Part shown: piece by piece, positions 14,501-27,500 of the stretch | Layout: each line of letters opens with the position of its first letter | Position numbering within the stretch: position 1 is the stretch's first letter | Origin: Luscinia megarhynchos | Lineage: Eukaryota; Chordata; Aves; Passeriformes; Turdidae | NCBI GenBank assembly: GCA_034336665.1 | Contig: CM067569.1 | Span: 7,292,820 to 7,356,819 of the forward strand | Direction: 5' to 3' | DNA: 64,000 nt | Program-made: the position numbers and the translations under genes | Notes under the pieces: model-generated | What the model was told of the DNA's origin: nothing | Database searches by the model: none | Seen by the model: the letters and a program-made list of their open reading frames with translations, nothing else

Positions 14501-17500
14501 ACACTTCAATTTCTACTCATGTGTCAGGACTAGAACTTTACAGAGACTCATCCTTGTCAATAGGGAAGAGTCTATCCCTTAAAAGAAGCATCTAGTAACA
14601 CTCTCAGAAGCTTCATGTGATTTTTTTTTTCTTTTCCCACAGTCATCTTCCACAAAAATATTCGTGGAAAGAAAAGATGCACCCACAGGTTTCAGGACTC
14701 TTAACACCAGAACTGCAGAAAGGCTCTCAAACAGAGCAGGCATTGCTTCAAACCAATTTTCCATCAGCCTTAATGCAACCATGCACACAAAACATTCTCT
14801 TTGCAAATCTCTCTCACAATCTGAGGCTAATACCTGTAGCATCTAGACCAGAGATGCACGACAAGGATGTGAAGCTCTTTAGAAAACCTGACTGACGGGA
14901 AATCAATATTACAAACAAACCCATAAGCAGGGATCCATTACTGCTACAATATATAAACCAGCCCTGTGCTATTCAGCAAACACTTGCAAAATATGTGCCA
15001 GCAGTGGGAAATCCTTTTTTCAACTCTCTGGGAATATAGAGTGACACAATATCCCTGAAACTAGGAAATATTGTAAACAAACCCATAGGCTCATAACCTT
15101 AAACAGAGTTATCCACCACAGTATATTCTCCTGTGCTTTGGTCCCATTATGGTAAGGTTTGCTTTAGTCTTTTAGTCTCATCATGCATACCCTGAATTGT
15201 TTAAACTATAATTATAGATGTAAAGTTGTTTTGCCTTCTACAAAAAATGTGCTTTGGAGAGACCAAAACAGAAATTAAATGCATGGAAAATAATAGAACT
15301 ATTTCAATAGCACTAATTGCAAAGCAGTTTAAGAAAGCATCTTTTGATTAAATAATTGTTTTAATTATACAGTATACTTATGTTTACCAACTATAAACAC
15401 TTTCACTTTTAGATTAGGAAAATTTCACATATACTGTCTTGCCACACTTCAGAGCATGAATAAACTAGAAATAGAAATCACTGTAAAAGTACATCCAAAC
15501 AGAAGGGAAAAGGATGATTTCTCTACAAATAACAGATGTCTATCATGGTACATTGTTAAAGGATATAGCTAAATGCAAATAGTCAATTCATGACTTGCCC
15601 AGGAGAAACCTTTGCATCAGGGCAGTAGTAGGGGACAACAAACCTTAGGTCATCCAGAAATGGTCTCAGCCCAGGGAGGGCTCTGAGCAGAGCTCAGCAA
15701 TGTCCCTCTCACTGTAGGACTGCACCAAGGCAGCTCTTCTGCCAGGGCATTTTCCAAGTGGAAGTCTTTGCAAAGGACAAAGTTCCCATGGCTGCCTGCC
15801 TTAAACTTACAGATTCCTAGAGGGTTCCTTTCATAAAATGAGATGCTTCTTGACTGCACACTGTGGCAGACCATAAATTCACCATGGTACATTATCCACC
15901 ATCTCAAGAAAAAATAAATTCAATAATTCTTATCTACATGGCAGCAATTTTCCACTGGGCTGGTATTAAAGCTTTCGTTGAGAGGAAGACACCTAGAAAA
16001 GGTGTAAAAATCAAATACTGTTGTAGGGAGAATTTACTCAGAAACATTACTATTAAAGGTAATTAAATTATATCCTCAGACAAAACCCTCAAGCTTGCTA
16101 TTGTTGTTTTTTTTCAAGGGGACATAGACAGAGTAAATGTACTCTGACATTTGGTAGGAAGGGGAGGAGAGATATTTGTGATACAGAATGGATGAGGAAA
16201 GGAGATGTTAGTGAAGCATTGCACATGTAGACATGCTCTGACAGAATTGCTAAGATTTTTACAGCTATAAACCACTCAAATCTCTCCTCAGTTTAAAAAT
16301 ATGCCTGTAAACAAGTACTTTATATCATTCTGTGAAACAATGACAGTAACGAGTGCTTGTACTCTGCCTGCAGTGAAGGGGCTCCTGCTTCAGTAAAAAT
16401 CACAGTATTACCATTATGAAATTTCAGAATTATTGGCCCTTCACAAGACAAAGAAAAATCCTTGCGTGCACTGACTGCAGGATCAGTGTAAATAGAACAA
16501 AACCAGCAGAACTGCTTGGCAGGAGTTTAAGTAGTCTCTTATCTCTACACTGCAGTTCTGCTTGTACTGCACCCCAGTACATGCACAAGACTTTTGTGTT
16601 GGTCTTGCTTTCACCTTGTAATCCACCAATCAAACTTGGTTGAAGGCTGCCAGAAACTTAACACATCTGTTTAAACTTCTCCACCTGGTAATTGCAATTC
16701 AATTTTTTTCTAGCTCAAAAATCCATCGCATTGATACTATTTTAAATAGCATTCCTGATTAATTTGTATTTTCAACTCAATGCATTTCCACACTGCTCTC
16801 CAAATTTGTTTGATTATAAGGAAACATATTTTATTTGGAAAGATAATGTTGAAGTCTTCAGAAGAGCTGTGTGTCATTTCTTCATCTGGTGTTAATGAAT
16901 AGTCTCTTCCACATAAAATGGGTTAATCAAAAATTTGGCTGTCTCAGGTCCTGGTTCAAATTATGCAAGCCCAATTGATATTACTAACAGTATGTTGGTA
17001 TTAGAATTATATACACCCATATATATGGACTAAACTTTGGATAAGAAAATGCATAATTTCTGTCTTTCCCCAGTTTTCTTTAAGGATTATAATCCCAGAG
17101 AATTTGTGCCCCAAAGATTTTTGACCTTCCTTCCACTGTCAAATATTCTTTTCCTGGAATTATGTAACACTGGTCAAAAACACACAACAAAAATTTTGAA
17201 AAAGAAAAGATGTCATAAGGCTGATCCAATGTCTTTGCATAGACAAAGGCATCTGATCATTATGGGGCACATTTTCCCCACTAATGAAAGTTTATTGGCT
17301 GTATCTTTAAAACTGACAGTGTCTTTCAGGATCTATCAAATGTATCATAACATAAGCTATCAAAATAAATAAAATATAAAGTGCATACTTCTTAGACATA
17401 ATCTCCAAGTACATAAACTTTTATTTTACTTTTGAAAAAATATCTAATCACTTGGAGCACTTTAAAAAAATACGATTTATGGAAAAGGCTCCTTTTACAG

Positions 17501-17648
17501 GCTCTGAACACTCTATAAAAAGTCTTTCAAACAGCAGGAGCTACCAGAACTTTTAACAGAGAAAATTATAAAGCAGATTATGGATGAGAGCAGGTGAGAC
17601 AGAATCATGGTTGCTGCACTCAATCAAATGCATCTGCATCTGGCAAGT

Positions 17649-17677
17649 AGCTCTAAGAATTAGAGCTCTAAGAATTA
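17649..17677. repeat. Short tandem duplication, period 15
   Basis: The sequence agctctaagaatta is present twice in a row (17649-17662 and 17664-17677) with one G between. It is a minor replication-slippage product. Confidence 0.9.
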
Positions 17678-20299
17678 AGTATGTTACAGCTGAAGAAAAA
17701 CTCCTGCAAGTTCCCAATTTGCATTCCCCAGATCCAATCCTTGCAGCACGACAGAAGCTGCCACACTGCAGAGTCAGCATTAAGAACAGAAGATGCTTTG
17801 GGTGAGGTGAGGACCTCATGGATGAAGCAAACAGGTTGATATGAGAACAGTCCAGTCATGCAAAAACACACTGCTCTTTTAAAGAAAGCCTCTTTATGTC
17901 AGAATCACAGCGTGTGAGACTATTAATTACTCAGCACTAGTACCCAACACTGGGGTTACCTCACACCAAAGATTAGAGCTTCTCAAGGTGATTTGCTGTT
18001 ACACTCCTGGCCACTGCTAACCTGGACAGCCTTGGAGCTCTGAGCCTGCCAGGTTAACTGAGGCAGCTATTCTGCCCTGGCTCCACACAGACTCTTTCTC
18101 CCCAGGCTTGCTGAGCAGAGATATGTCTGTGAACTGCAGCACCATGCCACGTGTGACAGCCTGAAATAAAAGGCAGCTCAGCTCAGCTTCAGAGGTTGTT
18201 TTTAATCTCCTCCAGCTCCAGCTGCCTCGAGTGAGGTGAGGAGACTAAGCTAATCATCTAGGCTACCTCTGCAGAAGAGGAACAGGGATACCTCAAGAAC
18301 GAGATTTAGAAGATAATTTTATTTCAAACTCATGTAATAGAACAGGACAAGATGTCCTGTCCGAGTGATTCATTCTTTTTGTTGACTCTCAAGGAAACTT
18401 AGATTAATTCAGATTAGAAACCTAACTTCTGGATGAATGTGAGACAGCTCCTGGTTATTTTGATATAGAATTGCTTAAGAGCAGCTGTGGGAGCAGTCTT
18501 ATACAGACAGCATTAAGGATAATTCTTGCTTCTGGCAATTCACAAATTAAGCTAAACTAAAATCCCATTTCAGCTATGAAACTATTTTAAAAGATGCTTT
18601 TTGGGTTCATATTATACATCTTAATGGGAGAAGGGTGCCATATGGAGGGATTTCATTTTGCTAAAAGATACTCAGTGCTCTTATCTTCTTTATGTACTGC
18701 ACAGAAATTGAAAGCAAACAATGCTTATATATTTTTTTGTAAGCAATTTCCATTTTAAATACAGAAAACTTTATTAATAAAGCAATGGAATATTGAAATG
18801 CTAAAATGAGAGATCTGAGAGTAAAGTCTCCTTTAACTCAGTTAACACCATCTAGCTGTATGTAGTTATCTTGCTTTTATTCATTTGCATGTATGGACCA
18901 TGGCACTTTAAAATGTCATGTATTATTTTCCAAGGATCATTTTCAAAGGGAAATTGTAATTTGCCAAGCACAACTGCCATATAAAATAATAGCTAATGTA
19001 ACCATAAGATAAAACTGCTGTCAAGTTGTTTACCAACTGTCCAGTACAATCAAACATGGTCTTGTGATTATTTTTCTGTTCTGTTTGAGAAAAAAAATCT
19101 ATTTGACTTCCAAATCCAGGCTTTTTTTCAGTAGTCTTTGAATTCTGGGAGTTCAGAAGAGTTTTGTAGCTTCCATGCCCAAAAAAAGTATTTTATGTGC
19201 TCAAAAGTGAATCTCATCAAATTCTCCATGGCCAAGAAATGTCTGCTGATACAATGAGGGAGAAATCCTTCAGTGAGGATGAGAGGAAGGAGCATTCTTC
19301 ACATTCTTCCTCACTCATAGAGTGGATCAAAGGCATGCAGCTTTAGCTCACTTCTACCTATACAGAATGCAGTTGCAAAAAATCCCTTATCTAATATTTT
19401 TGGTGATATCACAACCATCTGAGTATTCCCTGCTTTATTTCCCACTTTCTATGCCCCAAACCACAAATGTTTGTCCTTACTTCCAAAGCCCTTCCCCACC
19501 AAACTGCTTCATTCTTAGAAGGAGTTCCCTACTGCCATCTGCAAAGCTGTCTTAATTATCTCTTTTCAGATCCTGTCTTTGAAATGCTGCTTATAGCAAA
19601 CTCATAGCTGGCCTGCTGCTCTCCCTTGAACACTGACTTTTTGGCTGCCCAGCACAGTCACATTGTTTCCTTATGCTCCCCCGTCTGTCTAGACCCATCT
19701 GTTGTCTCTTGTTTTATACTTAGATTATAAACTCGATGGCAGCAGAACTGCCTCTTTGTTCTCAGTTCATTTAGTGCCTAAAACAATGCAGGCTTGACCC
19801 ATGATTAAGGCTTCCCAGCACTAGAAAAAAACCCACAAAATAGCAAACATTCTAACAAATAACCCAGCTGGAGTGCCGGAAACAGACACTGCCTTGCAGA
19901 CATCACAACACAGAGGAATCAAATTCCACCAAAACTGAATTACTCAGCAATACTGCTCCTCTTGATCATCATTGAAAAATAGCCTTCGTGTTTCTATTGC
20001 TTTTCAATCCAGCTCACAGTTGTGGCTTTCAGCTAAATAATGTCTTCTCTGAATAAAACTTGTCAAACTCCTACATTGTGTGCTTTAGGTACTGGGGCTC
20101 TGCTTACTTTGTTTTGGCTCCTCTAAAGTAAGCAGGCTCAGAACCTCTGTTTCTCTCTTTCACCAGAAAAAGCAGGAGTTTGTAACCAGTTTCCTTGAAG
20201 CCAGCTTGGGTGCAAGGAGATGCTCACTCACAGCTTCCCTGCTTTAAGGCACCGTGGGCTTTGGTGTGTTTTACTGTGCTGTGATCCATAGCTCACTCA

Positions 20300-20545
20300 A
20301 GAACCACGGAATGTGCTGAGTTGGAAGGGACCCACAAGGATCACTGAGTCCAGCTCCTGGCCCTGCACACCCCCAAGAGTCACACCAGGTGCCCATGAGC
20401 ATTGTCCAAATGCTCTTTGAGCTCTGTCAGGCTTGGTGCTTGACCCCTCTCCCAGTGCCCAACCACCCTCTGGGATAGGAACCTCCTTAGGAAGGAACAG
20501 CTCAGCCTTGCCTGGGGTCCTGCTCCCTCTGCTCAGCTCATGCAC
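20300..20545 (-). mobile_element. CR1 LINE fragment, 3' end, different subfamily from the 2.5-kb copy
   Basis: The plus strand carries gagttggaagggacccacaa, then ggatcactgagtccagctcc, gccctgcacacccccaagag, a block for the leading part of a short leucine-rich tail (gctctgtcaggcttggtgct), and cccaaccaccctctgggata. These are the hallmarks of the common avian CR1 3' end with 'GGAAGGGACCCACAAGGATCA' wording, here in reverse orientation. After about 20480 the match weakens (internal deletions around ggaacctccttagg) and fades out near the ctctgctcagctcat block. The 113-codon minus frame over it (20297-20638) is repeat-derived. Confidence 0.9.
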
Positions 20546-23318
20546 TGCTTTCTGCCCACCACCAGCTTGGATTCCAAGCCTGGCTCCTCGGTTCCCCTGC
20601 CTAAATCCCCACACAGTGCAAGGAATGCTCACCATCACCCAGCCAGCTCTCTGCTAGGTGAGAGAGGACATAAGGACTAAGAAACCAGTGTGGGCAGATC
20701 CCAGAGGAAAACAAATCACCGCACACATCTCTGGATACAGCCAGTGATGCATCCTACATCTCCAAGGCTCCACGGATGCAGAATCAGAGCCCACTGGGAC
20801 TGACCAAACAACAGGGGAAGGTCTCAATGCTCACAGCACCCTCACAGGTCCCTTGAGATTCTGGCAAGGGACACAGTGTGGTTATGTCCTCATTCCCATT
20901 TCAAGGCTGTCTGTGTACAGAATTTGGGACAGGATTTCTCTTGTGGTTCTTGAAGTGCTGATTAGTTTAATTAACTTTTTCATGAAAGTAAAATAGGGCA
21001 TAAATTTTAGCTGTATTCCTATGAGATTATTAACAGACTTCTTCAAGCACCTCTCTTTCATATTGTCAGGATTTTTGCTGATTTGATTACATAGAAGAGG
21101 TGGCAGCATGATGACTGCTAATTAGAACTCTCAACTTATTATCAGTCCTCATTTTTATATGTTTCATATTAGCAGATCAATACAAAAATATAATGTGTGT
21201 ACAGCTGCATTTACCTCTAAAACTGAAATCACCCTAGCTCATACATGTCACCTTTAAAATCTTCTAGCCTGAAGAATTGCTATGAAAAAAGGAAAAAGAA
21301 ATATAAGAAAATCCAACACTTCAGCTCTAAAGGGAGGTTTTACTACAAATAAAGTTTTATGACTCTAGTGATCAAGAATCTCCTTGGGCTGGGAAATTTT
21401 TGATGATATCATTAACAAGCAGTGGTATTACTTCTATGCAGGCATCAGCTATGAATTATACTTTACATACAATCACAGTATTACTTCCCAGGGACTCAGG
21501 ACCTTATCTAGGAGGTTCTGGAGATATCAGCACCAGTGGACTTCAGAATGTGCTGAGAATACCCAGCACTCTGCACTACTATGACCACAAACCATAACTG
21601 TGCAGAACATGCTGAAATAATCATGAGGTAAGTACCTGGTAATTTCTCTTTTCTAGCCAAAGTGCACATTACACCTTAATTACAGTTAAGCCACCTAAGC
21701 ATAATTGTCAAGTATTCTACAGAAACGTGCAATTTCTATGCAGATTGCATTTGGCTGAAAACTCCATGAATCTACTGTGTTATTCTATCTTGCCATGTAT
21801 ATGTGGACAATGCAAACCAAGCTATTAACAAACCAAACAACCCTGACAGAGCATTTAATTTTTATTGCAGCCACAGACCCACCTTTTAAGATTACCAAAG
21901 TAGCTTAAAGAATGGAAAAGAGTAGATTATGAAGGACATAAGGACACATTTCTTTATCTGACAAGCACAATGCTTAAAGAAGCCAACTCCAGTACTTCAG
22001 TTTCTCATCAGTTATTTCTGAATTTTGCAAAAAAAGATAATGATATATCCAGGTGGCAAAAATTCTGTTTTAGCAGCTGCATCGACTGTACAAAACTCAA
22101 AAGCAGCATCTTAACAGATTAACAGCTCTCCATAATATCATGCAATTTGTTCCCAGTGATAATTAGGTATTTAGAGAGACAACTAATTAGAGAGAAATGA
22201 CTGGATGATTTTTCATTTGCTCAGAAATCTACTGTCAGAAATGAAGATCCACTATGGGGACTAATGTAATTCTGGTGATAGAATTAGTGTCAGAAAGATA
22301 AGAGAAAATGTGGTTTAAACTATGTAGATGGTAAAATAATGTACCTACACAGACTTCCACACTGTTAATATGTGCATTGATACACTCTTCTCCAAATGGA
22401 ATGATTCTATTCCTAATATGCATTTCAAAAATGTGGGTACTGAGGAGGAGAATATACAAGATTTAGAAAAGATGGAGCAGAATAGTTTTTTTCCATTAAA
22501 TACATCTTTCCCAGTCTAATTTGTGATAACAGATAAAAGATTCAAGGGATCACTAGTTCTTGAAGGCAGTTGTTTCCTCTTATTTTCACATACTAACTGC
22601 AGGACTCTACCTCTGTTTGCCTTTGCTGCTGCATTGCCTGTCACTGAAATACATCTTTAACTGTATATCATTTTCCCTCTGGATTTTATTTACCATGTCA
22701 CTCACCAGCTAGATTCATAAAAGTATACCTCAAGCTACTGGAAAAGAGCATTCTCCACATTCACTACTAATATCATTCCACAGATTGAGTGGAGTGCTTT
22801 ATGAGAGATGCTGCTATCATCCAAAGACAAATCATGTCTATGACATATTCAGGCAGCTTTTACCCAGGGCTTAAAGTCATACATCTACAGCACTAAAATG
22901 TTTAAACTGGCCCTACAGCATTCTTCTCCTGGGAAATTGATGGTTCTTTTTGTGCAGCTTTTGAAAGCTCCTCATTTCCTCAATTCCAGGTGTACATGCA
23001 TGTCCTTGCACACACACCCCCCCACCCTTAATGTGCATCCAACAGCATCCACATTCAGAAGAAAACCTGATGATATATGTGAGTGGCAAGAGCAAACATT
23101 CAAACATTGCAGCTGTTTGTTCAAACATAATTTTGTCCTTTCTTATGGTCCAGCCTGTGCAATGAACATTGCAGCTGTTCTGCAGAAACACACAATATCA
23201 CACTACTGAAGGCTGTATCACAATGCACTCACCCAGGGGAAGGGAATAAGACAAATCTGGCAAACCATTGCTTGCAAAAACTTGGCTTCCCAGTTTCATT
23301 TATTTCCTCTTCAAATAA

Positions 23319-23340
23319 CCCTCACCCCCTCCTCCCCCCC
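23319..23340 (-). other. C-rich tract fitting the G-quadruplex pattern on the minus strand
   Basis: The plus-strand C runs of 3, 5, 2 and 7 (23319-23321, 23325-23329, 23331-23332, 23334-23340) read on the minus strand as G7-AGGA-G5-TGA-G3. Splitting G7 into two G3 runs with a one-base loop satisfies the four-run G3+ rule. Because the gene is transcribed from the minus strand, the G-rich form would be present in the pre-mRNA. Confidence 0.6.
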
Positions 23341-24502
23341 ATTTTTCTGTTTGTTTGCTGTAATGAATAGATTTTAAGGTTTGCTAGCTCAACTGCAATG
23401 TTCTCCCCAGTGCCCTGCTGCTTGATGTTGGACAAATCACCTGCATCATACAACTCTTCATTTCAGGACCAAATGTACGAATTGTCAGCAATAATCCCAG
23501 GGGTGAAAATTATCTTTTCTGTGGCCTCCCAGATGTGGCAAAGGGACAAAGCTGCAGGTGGGACAGGTCTGAGGAGCAGAACCTTGACTGCTGCTCCTCT
23601 TTCCCCACTGCTCCAGCAGCACCAACACCTCACAGTGCAGCTGCTCTGGTTAGCAACCTGGACCCAAATCCCTAAAACTGTTTGAGTTCAGCTATTATTT
23701 TGGCCTGCTGCCAGATTTTCCTATGAAATGCAACTAAAAGAAACAAAATTTTAATGTTCTACAGTTTATAAGTCCACCAAACTGGACTGAATTCAGGGAA
23801 CAAATAAATGGCACTTCCTCAGTTCATGGTTATTTTCTGTTTTTTGGTTTTTTTTTAACTTGACCAGATTTAAACAACAGAAGTGTTAGAAATTGCCTTT
23901 GAGTGTAAACATATTTTCCTGCAAAAATCTTTTGTTCCATGTGCTGGGATAAAAGCAGACAGACCTAAGTTTTTCTGAATATATGTTTAGTATCTAATGA
24001 CAGAAACACTTCAAAAACAAGCTTATAAATAGGACAAAATGGCCATCCATATGACAGCAGTTCCATTTAAACTTGCTAATTGCTGGAAATAGCTGCAGAC
24101 ACAGACAACCTTATGTATAGGTATTAATGCCTGATTCACAGCCTGACTGAATCATTAATTGTATTAGAAAATACAATTGCTTGGGATCTAAGCAATCAGA
24201 ATTTAAGTACAAATGAACTAGATCTTATATTTTAAATAACAGGGATAATTCCCACAGCAGGTTCAGATCAGCAAAGTTCACAGCCAAGGTGTTTCTGACC
24301 ACTTATTCTGAGCATTTCTCTCAAGTCTGTAAATTGTACTGTTGCATATCTCCAATTTCTCCATTTCCATCTAACTCCTATTTAAAAGACCAGCATTACA
24401 AAGCATTTCTATGCTTTCTTCACACTGTGGAAACTTATTGGCCAAGTTTCGCAAGTCTTTATGTACAGTGAACAAAACTAAATCCTGCAGCACTTACATA
24501 AT

Positions 24503-24555
24503 CAATGTTCAATATTCAATGATGCATCGCAGTGATACATCATTGAATGACATTG
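24503..24555. repeat. Imperfect inverted repeat, hairpin-capable
   Basis: Arm 24515-24528 (ttcaatgatgcatc) pairs with 24534-24547 (gatacatcattgaa) at 13 of 14 positions around a 5-nt loop (gcagt). Outside a small asymmetric internal loop, caatgt (24503-24508) pairs perfectly with acattg (24550-24555). The total is about 19-20 base pairs in 53 nt. No flanking target duplications or terminal motifs of a known element were recognised, and it is shorter than a normal pre-microRNA. Confidence 0.85.
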
Positions 24556-27500
24556 GGGTAGGATTTGTACAGAGAGATGGTATTGACCAGTTGATAAATT
24601 TGAAAAAACACACATATTTTCTTAAACAGCACCATTTCTAAAGATCTGAGCTTACTAAAGAGAGGGTTCCCAAGCACGTTATATTCAGGCTGACAAAAAA
24701 CCATGAAATTTTATGCTCACACATGCACATAGAAACAGATTTCAAATACACTCAAATGTCTGAACATTTCTAAAACATAAGTTATTTTGGGGGTAGGAAA
24801 AGCATAGAAGGAATCATACAATGATGTGGAAATAATTTCTAAAGCATCTGCTTAAGAGATCTTAAAACTTCATAACTTATTTTTTCGGGCCACACTTTCT
24901 ATCATGGTCTCAAAAAATGCATAAGCAGTTACATGCAAAAGAAAGCTGAATATGTGGGAAGAACAGTTAACTCAATAATATCAAGTAACACTGTAAGAAT
25001 CTTGTCTTTCCATTTAAATAATAAAAATAACTGCTTCCATAAGCAAAACGTAGTAAATTACATTTCCTCATATGTTTACATGCAGCAGCATCTACCTCCT
25101 CAGAGGAGCAGTCATTTCCTTGTCATTTTCAAGTAATATGTCACACAGAACTTGCACAATCTCTTGAATATTGCTTTCCATAATCACACCTTGAAGTGTC
25201 CTAAAAGTCTGGGAGAAGTCAGAGTATTCTGTGCTGTCATATCAGCACCACTCTATATGCAGACAATGAACCTATAAATCTGCTCATAAAGGAATGGTGC
25301 ACATTGTTAAGGTTGATTTCATTTTCCATTTATGCTTCTGGTTTTGTTGTTAAGAAATAGGAGAGGCATTATTTTGAAAAATATTTGTGAGTGCAGGACA
25401 GCATCAGAAGTTTCTTTCCAATTAAATATTTCTCAATACAACCATCACATTGAATTTGAAAAATACTCATAACAACTTACTACTTTTGATTGCATTGCTA
25501 CACTCATGGGCAACCTCACAGTAGAAAAAGCTGTCTGCTCTTACAATTTGATCCTGTTTCAGCATCTCAACCTTTAAATGTGCTATTTGTCTTTCCAGCC
25601 TCATCTAACAACCCCCTCTCACTGAATCAAGGAGAGATCCAGGAAATCAAACTGTAGCATATCTGTCTTTTCTTGTGGAGATGGTGTATGTGAGACTGGA
25701 GGCTTTTTAAAATCTTGACTAATAGGAAATAAAATTGGCTCCAACTGTATCTAGACTGAAACAAGCTACAAGCAGACCTGCAACTTCAATCAGGTTGGTT
25801 TCTTTCCATTTCAACCTCACCAGTCTGGAACAAGAAAACGTTATTACAGCATGCTCAGTCAGAGTTTACAAGAAAGGCACATAACTATGGAGACAAAACC
25901 AGCCAGCTCTTTCATTCATGGCTGGTCAGGTCATAAAATGAGCACAATTCACAGCCTTGCTTCTAAAACAAAGAACATTCTAAAGCAGGATTCCAGATAA
26001 TGAATAGTCTGCTCTTATTTCTTTAAATAGAGATCTATTCCTCTACACAAATTGTTTGGCTCGAAATGCTGAAAATGTTTTGAACAGGAAAAAATGCTTC
26101 CTTTTCAAGCTCTGGCAAAACAGCATTCCAGTTTGTAGGAAGATGGTATAAGTGGCATCCAAGAGCCAAGATCAGAATGCACTTCATGAAGCACTGCCAA
26201 TAAGGTAACATCCTCACCTTTTTACAGTTGTTTCATTTCTTAATAGTTGATTTCTTGAGAAATCAATATTCCCTTCTTTCCCTATACTTTGGAGAGTGCT
26301 TACAACTACTGATTTGAAGTTGAAGCTTTTATTCACTAGTGATTTTTCAATGAGTCCTTTGTATTGCAATCCAAAAGATATAAATAATGCCAAAAGGAAA
26401 ACAAAGCCAACCAACAGTTAAGGGCTCATAACTTGAAATCATGCTCAGTTCAATCTCACAAGTACAAAGCAGGTTATGTGCTTGGGCATGGATCTTCCCC
26501 TCATCTGCAGACCATTACCATCTGATAATGAGCTTGCTGCTCTCTGATATGAATGTGGCACTTTTAAAATTTCATTAAAATAAAAAATATATTACAAGAA
26601 CCACAACAGCCCTCACCAACATCCACATTTGCTAGCATTTTCTCTAGGAGCATTAAGGAACAAGTGGGAACAGCTCCCCTCAAAGTAAAGGAGCAGGCAC
26701 TTCAGTGAGCCCTGCTGGGACAACTGCACCAGTCCTGCCAGTGCTCAGCTGAGTAAACAAAGTTTCAGCTCCCAGAGCAAGAAATGCAGCATTAAAATTC
26801 AAGCATGCAATTTGATATCTAAAGGAAAATAATTTGGGGAAGCAAAGTGTCTAAACTTCTGCTTTTTGAAATGTAAAAGAAAATGCATACAGTGGCTACT
26901 GAGATTAGGTAGGGAAATTTCAAGAGGAGAACTGCTTTTATCAAAACTACTCTGGCAACATAGCAAAGGTAACCCAGCCAGGTACTGGGATAAAAATGAT
27001 GAAAACATGGAACAAACAATAGGAGGAACAGACAGAAATAATTTGTTTTATGAAGTCTCTTGAGACATTTCTAAGACCTTTCTGTCTTAATGGCACTGGT
27101 ATCACTCTAGTGATGCAACTCCTCATATGGATAGAATCTGGAGGTGTATCCATAGGTTTAAGTGTGGCTGTAGCACAGTATTTTACTTCTGAAAAAGAAA
27201 GCTAATAATTTTTCTCAATATATGGTGCATTTGCACACTTTAGCTGTTCAAACAGGTTGCACTGCACCTGGTGAGCAAAGATCTTTTGATCTGAATTAAT
27301 ATTGTCAATCATAATTGCTTTGTTAATTTATTGACATTGTCCATGCTCGTCTTTCATTTATGTTACTTTTGTACTATTGGTGTTTGTGAAAATGAGCAAC
27401 TTTCTTGTAACTATGTTCCATCTCTTAGTCAGCTACAGGAGTTAGGACATTAGCTTTCAGAAACTAGAGCACCTGAAATAGGCCAAAAAAAACCCACTTA

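Larger units (their letters stand above)
2796..20299. other. Intronic unique sequence with minor repeats, no exon seen
   Basis: AT-rich, apparently single-copy sequence. It holds the TA/TG repeat near 10.0 kb, the palindrome at 11496, a 7-bp GC hairpin at 9924-9941 (ggctctg-cctt-cagagcc) and the duplication at 17649. GC-richer patches lie at about 7.8, 8.6, 14.1-14.4, 15.7 and 18.0-18.2 kb but contain no recognisable protein similarity. The last ATRNL1 coding exon was looked for on the minus strand (codons for the SALIDISQQ and RNRKH motifs) and not found. Confidence 0.55.
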
